The translations under genes were made by a program, and so were the position numbers. Source: Wolbachia endosymbiont of Mansonella ozzardi (GTDB taxonomy: Bacteria > Pseudomonadota > Alphaproteobacteria > Rickettsiales > Anaplasmataceae). From it: a DNA stretch of 28,027 bases. Position 1 is the first letter of the stretch; each line of letters opens with the position of its first letter. The stretch is from NCBI RefSeq assembly GCF_020278625.1, contig NZ_JADAKK010000008.1, positions 753 to 28,779 of the forward strand, in the 5' to 3' direction. Positions 25,236-28,027 of this stretch are shown in pieces. The notes below the pieces were generated by a model. The model did no database searches and had not been told where the DNA came from. It saw only the letters and a list, made by a program, of their open reading frames with translations.

Positions 25236-26012
25236 CTACATAGATCGGCCTTTCTGTGGATCTGTACTTCTGCTTTCCCCAACTTGCTTTGCAAAAGATG
25301 TTTCTTGTTTGCTCATATGCTGAAGTGGCTTGGCAACTTCACGTACAGTTGCAATAACCACAGTTAAAAACGCTTTTAGCAGCGCACCTAAAGCTCTACC
25401 AACTGCTTTCCTGCCATATATGCAAGCTTGTTTTTCGTTGTCGTCAGCAGTTTCTCCTGCTCTCCTTTTTGGATCCATTCTATGAGCAATGACTGAAAAC
25501 AACACTCCCTTGATTGAAGACTTCATTCGTACCTTTGCTCTGAGAACATCCTCATCATGTGCTGTTTCATGTTCATGACTTAAATGTTTAGCGTGCATTA
25601 GCTCCTTTTGTTGCTGGGCAAACATACCACTTAATACTTCTTCCATTATTTGTTTTCTTCTCTTCTCCATAACTCTTTTCTTGGATTCTGATTTATCGCG
25701 AGTATGCTTTGTGGCTTCAAATTCCACGTCAATGTCTTCAGACGCTGCTTGACTATACAAAGTTTCTATGATCCTATCTATACTTCGCTTTACTTGCATA
25801 GTTCTTTCGTAACTATCTAAATTATCGATTTCTTCGTCAATTTGAGCTAAAATACCCTCAAAAGCTTTTAAATAGTCTTGAACATACTGCGTTGTGTCTT
25901 TCTCTTTAGGATGTTTTTTTTGGTTCAGCTGATTTTCATTTTTTAAATTCCTCTTTCTTTTATTATCGTTATTTTCTTCACTCTTCTCCTTAAAAAAATA
26001 ATCATCATCCAT
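25236..26012 (-). CDS. Hypothetical charged helical protein
   Basis: 258 residues, intact. Strongly charged lysine/asparagine-rich N-terminus (residues 1-40), helical middle (about 45-160) with EEIDNLDSYERTMQVKRSID and KRRKQIMEEVLSG, then a moderately hydrophobic helix (ALGALLKAFLTVVIATVREV, about 208-227) that might touch the membrane. No signal peptide. I do not recognise the family. It lies 54 bases after the phage tail remnant on the same strand and could have been the next gene of that cluster, but its intact state suggests its own role. Codon use looks like that of its neighbours. Confidence 0.7.
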   Translation of the reverse strand: MDDDYFFKEKSEENNDNKRKRNLKNENQLNQKKHPKEKDTTQYVQDYLKAFEGILAQIDEEIDNLDSYERTMQVKRSIDRIIETLYSQAASEDIDVEFEATKHTRDKSESKKRVMEKRRKQIMEEVLSGMFAQQQKELMHAKHLSHEHETAHDEDVLRAKVRMKSSIKGVLFSVIAHRMDPKRRAGETADDNEKQACIYGRKAVGRALGALLKAFLTVVIATVREVAKPLQHMSKQETSFAKQVGESRSTDPQKGRSM

Positions 26013-26066
26013 AACTTAGCTAAAACTTCCACAGTTACTATTGTATACGAAAAGATTAAATTAACA

Positions 26067-26454
26067 TTAATGAAAGGTAGCTACAACTTCAGTACTGGCT
26101 AGGACCACAGTGAAGCTGCCAAAAGCAGCAGGGTAATACCTCTCATACAACTTAACCGAGCATCTAAGCCTTACTTTTTCCTTCACATTAAAACTAATTT
26201 CACGATCATTATTAGAGTTTATCATAGCAGAATTACGTAATAACTCATCTGCTAATACAGAATCTAAAATTCTATCATTTTTATTATTGTAATGTGTCCA
26301 TTTCCAGCACAACCAAGAACTTTTCTCCAGCCAAAAAAGAAATATCTCTTATCTCTTCCCTATTATTACGCAAAGTAAACCTTAAGTTTCGTATATTATT
26401 CAACACAACAAAACTATTGTCATGATCTTTAATTTTTAGCTGTAACTTACTCAT
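26067..26454 (-). pseudogene. TP901-1-type phage/GTA major tail protein remnant
   Basis: Start ATG 26454 (ribosome site GGAGGTGATA) overlaps the stop of the preceding gene as ATGAGTAA. It reads MSKLQLKIKDHDNSFVVLNN, IRNLRFTLRNNREEIRDIS, then frameshifts near 26340-26310 give WRKVLGCAGNGHITI-like text and RILDSVLADELLRNSAMI, and it ends AAFGSFTVVLASTEVVATFH at 26067. The W-R-x-L-L-x-G-A-G plus D-S-x-A-x-x-x-L-R pattern fits the TP901-1 major tail/GTA g9 family. About 130 codons. The assignment rests on pattern and position. Confidence 0.6.
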
Positions 26455-26795
26455 TATCACCTCCTCTGACAAAAATGTCAAAATTAATTGTTGAATGTAA
26501 AATTTCATCGTGCTGATCTACAGCACAATTATTTTCCAAAATAGCCCCACTATCAAAACCTTCAAGAATAAGATTAATACGCTTTATAATGGAAAACATA
26601 CTGTCTATATGATAAGTATATATATCACATGCAAATCTTGCCTTTGTAGCAAAATTGGGCGGCATATGAAGGTTGCTATAACTTACTATGCTCAATTTTT
26701 TAGGTAGGAATAGTAACCTGCTTAGGTAGGTAATCATAAATGTCGGTAATGTACTTCTTAAAATCAGAGTTTGCCTTTAGTGTTATATAACTCAT
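26447..26795 (-). pseudogene. DUF3168-like phage/GTA tail-completion protein remnant
   Basis: ATG 26795 opens MSYITLKANSDFKKYITDIY, DYLPKQVTIPT, then a stop. In the next frame KKLSIVSYSNLHMPPNFA continues through DIYTYHIDSMFSIIKRINLI and LEGFDSGAILENNCAV to STINFDIFVRGGDNE and TAA 26449-26447. The helix I-x-x-I-N-x-x-L-E-G followed by a beta-rich H-S-T-I-N-F-D-I end is the DUF3168 (GTA g8) pattern. One frameshift near 26715-26700. It overlaps the next gene, as in working phage operons. Confidence 0.6.
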
Positions 26796-26871
26796 TTATA
26801 ACTTGAATTTCTCCATAATTAGCCTTCTTAAAAGTACAGTCAACACAGAGGGGTGGGGATAGCAAAAAAAG

Positions 26872-27408
26872 CTACAATACAACTCGTGGTCCGCGAAATT
26901 GAGAATATACTCTCTTCACTTCGAATAAATAGCCCTTAACTTCTGATTTGCGATTTTTATAAAGAGCAGAAACATGCTGCATAACACCTAGTTTATCTGC
27001 TCAGGAACGTTGTCATAGCCAGCTTCATACACAACATCAACTCTTATTGCATTCAATGACTAAAAAATTCAATGTAGCCTCCTACATCGCTAAAATAACA
27101 TCTAGGTGTCCCATTCTCTTGATTTTTAGATATCGTTGCAGTAACAGACATTATTATTCTCACAGTACCATAGTTTAAATGATCCTATGAGGTATATAGT
27201 CCTCATACGAAACTTGCCACGTTTGTTTAACCAGCGACTTTTCCGTATACCATTCAGCATAGTCGGTTGCCACAGAAATGAGGCTTGAGATCAACTTGTC
27301 ATCTTGATAATTCTCAACACGTAAAAAAGATTTAACTTCTTTCAAAGTAACCGGAAGAAATTTAGATTTGGATTTACGTTGTACGTGTATCTTTGGTGAA
27401 GTAGACAT
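26872..27408 (-). pseudogene. Phage gp6-like head-tail connector remnant
   Basis: ATG 27408 with a perfect AGGAGG five bases upstream opens MSTSPKIHVQRKSKSKFLPV, then LKEVKSFLRVENYQDDKLIS and ATDYAEWYTEKSLVKQTWQV, the hallmark of gp6-like connectors (DNA packaging protein QLRG family). A stop follows at 27177-27175. Further coding text continues: IRVDVVYEAGYDNVPEQI (about 27040-26990), GVMQHVSALYKNRKSEV and FEVKRVYSQFRGPRVVL, with TAG 26874-26872. Two or three frameshifts and stops. The expected length of about 180 codons agrees. Confidence 0.75.
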
Positions 27409-27577
27409 ATTAACCTCCTGTTTATGTATGACTAAAACTTGTTATCCCAACCGCTGGATCTATGCTGCAAATAAATCACAGGTAAACTCATCTTAGCTAA
27501 ATTTCCCGCATTTAATATTAAGTTAAATCTGTATGGTAGCAACCCTAAGTGCTTGAAACTCTTGATTTGCTATAAGT

Positions 27578-27890
27578 CCTTTATCGTATGTTTACTACAT
27601 TGAGGAGAGAACGTATTAAAGCTGTTTCTCCCTTTTTGCTGATAAAATTTGAACTTACAGCATATTCAACTAGGCTGGATTTCAGCGAGTTAACATTAGT
27701 AAGCAAACTGCGAGATTTTTCCATGATATCGTATGTGATATTTTTAAGTTCATGCGCAAATTTATCTTGAGCTACGGTAGCTATATCTTCAATTTCTCCA
27801 TTGAACTCCTCCAGCTTTTTTTCCTTACTCTTAAGATTTTTTGAAAAAGCCTTCCAACTTAACTACTATTATGACTATAATGACAATGAA
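27578..27890 (-). pseudogene. Unrecognised fragment with one membrane segment and a helical region
   Basis: On the minus strand a hydrophobic segment FFIVIIVIIVVKLEGFFKKS (about 27890-27828) is joined by a frameshift to KAFSKNLKSKEKKLEEFN, then VAQDKFAHELKNITYDIMEK, SLLTNVNSLKSSLVEYAV and a stop near 27580. One anchor plus a long helix resembles many small membrane proteins, so no family is named. No clear start codon is seen. Confidence 0.4.
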
Positions 27891-27968
27891 GAAACTACAG
27901 AAGTAAAAAATTTATGCCAACTTGCTGCTGCGTAAAACGAGTGGTGTCTCCAAGCATCTCCTTTTCCT

Positions 27969-28015
27969 GTCACCAAGTAGCCTTTTCCTGTTATCCCAGT
28001 AGTTGATACTAGGAT
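27969..28015. repeat. Dispersed palindromic repeat, degraded copy
   Basis: TGTCACCAAGTAGCC (27969-27983) matches the reverse complement of the flank of the ispD repeat with one base missing. Next to it, ATCCCAGTA (27993-28001) and TACTAGGAT (28007-28015) form a 9-base palindrome with one mismatch. Intergenic; it runs to the window edge. Confidence 0.6.
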
Positions 28016-28027
28016 CTACTGTCTAAA

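Noticed and set aside
26510-26707. 65-codon plus-strand frame
   Set aside because: Antisense to the DUF3168-like remnant, which has a start, a neighbour overlap and a family pattern.
27588-27770. 60-codon plus-strand frame
   Set aside because: The minus strand of the same stretch gives more protein-like, charged helical text; no ribosome site on the plus strand.
1-28027. tRNA, rRNA or CRISPR array
   Set aside because: No cloverleaf-like segment with TTCGA arm, no rRNA text and no regularly spaced repeat was seen by eye; a tRNAscan or Infernal run could still find something missed.

Overview
The window looks like a stretch of a Wolbachia (Rickettsiales, Anaplasmataceae) chromosome. The case rests on AT-rich DNA, alphaproteobacterial endosymbiont housekeeping genes with no operon logic, many decayed insertion sequences, a group II intron, an Rpn-type nuclease/transposase gene, short palindromic repeats placed in frame inside housekeeping genes, and HK97/gene-transfer-agent-like phage remnants. 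The genus call is from recognition of these proteins, not from a search. The strain cannot be told.

Intact genes: tsaD (979-1986, t6A tRNA modification), a type I secretion ABC ATPase/permease (2161-3903), a phosphomannomutase/phosphoglucomutase (3936-5282, minus), a fused ispDF for the MEP isoprenoid pathway (about 8562-9902), a gamma-class carbonic anhydrase-like hexapeptide protein (10019-10534), valS (16932-19415), pyrF (20806-21486), rmuC (23859-25217), a coiled-coil membrane protein (15985-16785, minus) and a hypothetical protein (25236-26012, minus). They sit as isolated islands between wreckage.

Wreckage, left to right: a hypothetical gene with one nonsense codon (338-907); a long coiled-coil gene broken by many stops and frameshifts (about 5425-7942); a 5' fragment of an IS256-family element (about 7994-8497); a 5.4 kb block of nested mobile elements (10540-15897); a second broken coiled-coil membrane gene (19479-20770); an HK97-type major capsid pseudogene (21805-22984); a frameshifted hypothetical gene (23064-23683); and a minus-strand run of phage/GTA-type connector, DUF3168-like and major-tail remnants (27408 down to 26067).

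The most informative result is that the 10.5-15.9 kb block can be unscrambled by one inversion of about 4.4 kb. Putting that segment back restores an rpn gene with a group II intron inside its catalytic motif, followed by an IS256 copy carrying an IS630 copy. The two outer IS256 ends, now about 3.6 kb apart and facing the same way, are flanked by the same 8-bp word (TGCTTTTA, in the restored orientation), the expected target-site duplication. Other points of interest are a candidate small RNA with a near-consensus promoter and a strong terminator (about 21514-21638) and palindromic repeats translated as extra peptide inside IspD and ValS. I saw no CRISPR array, rRNA or tRNA gene.
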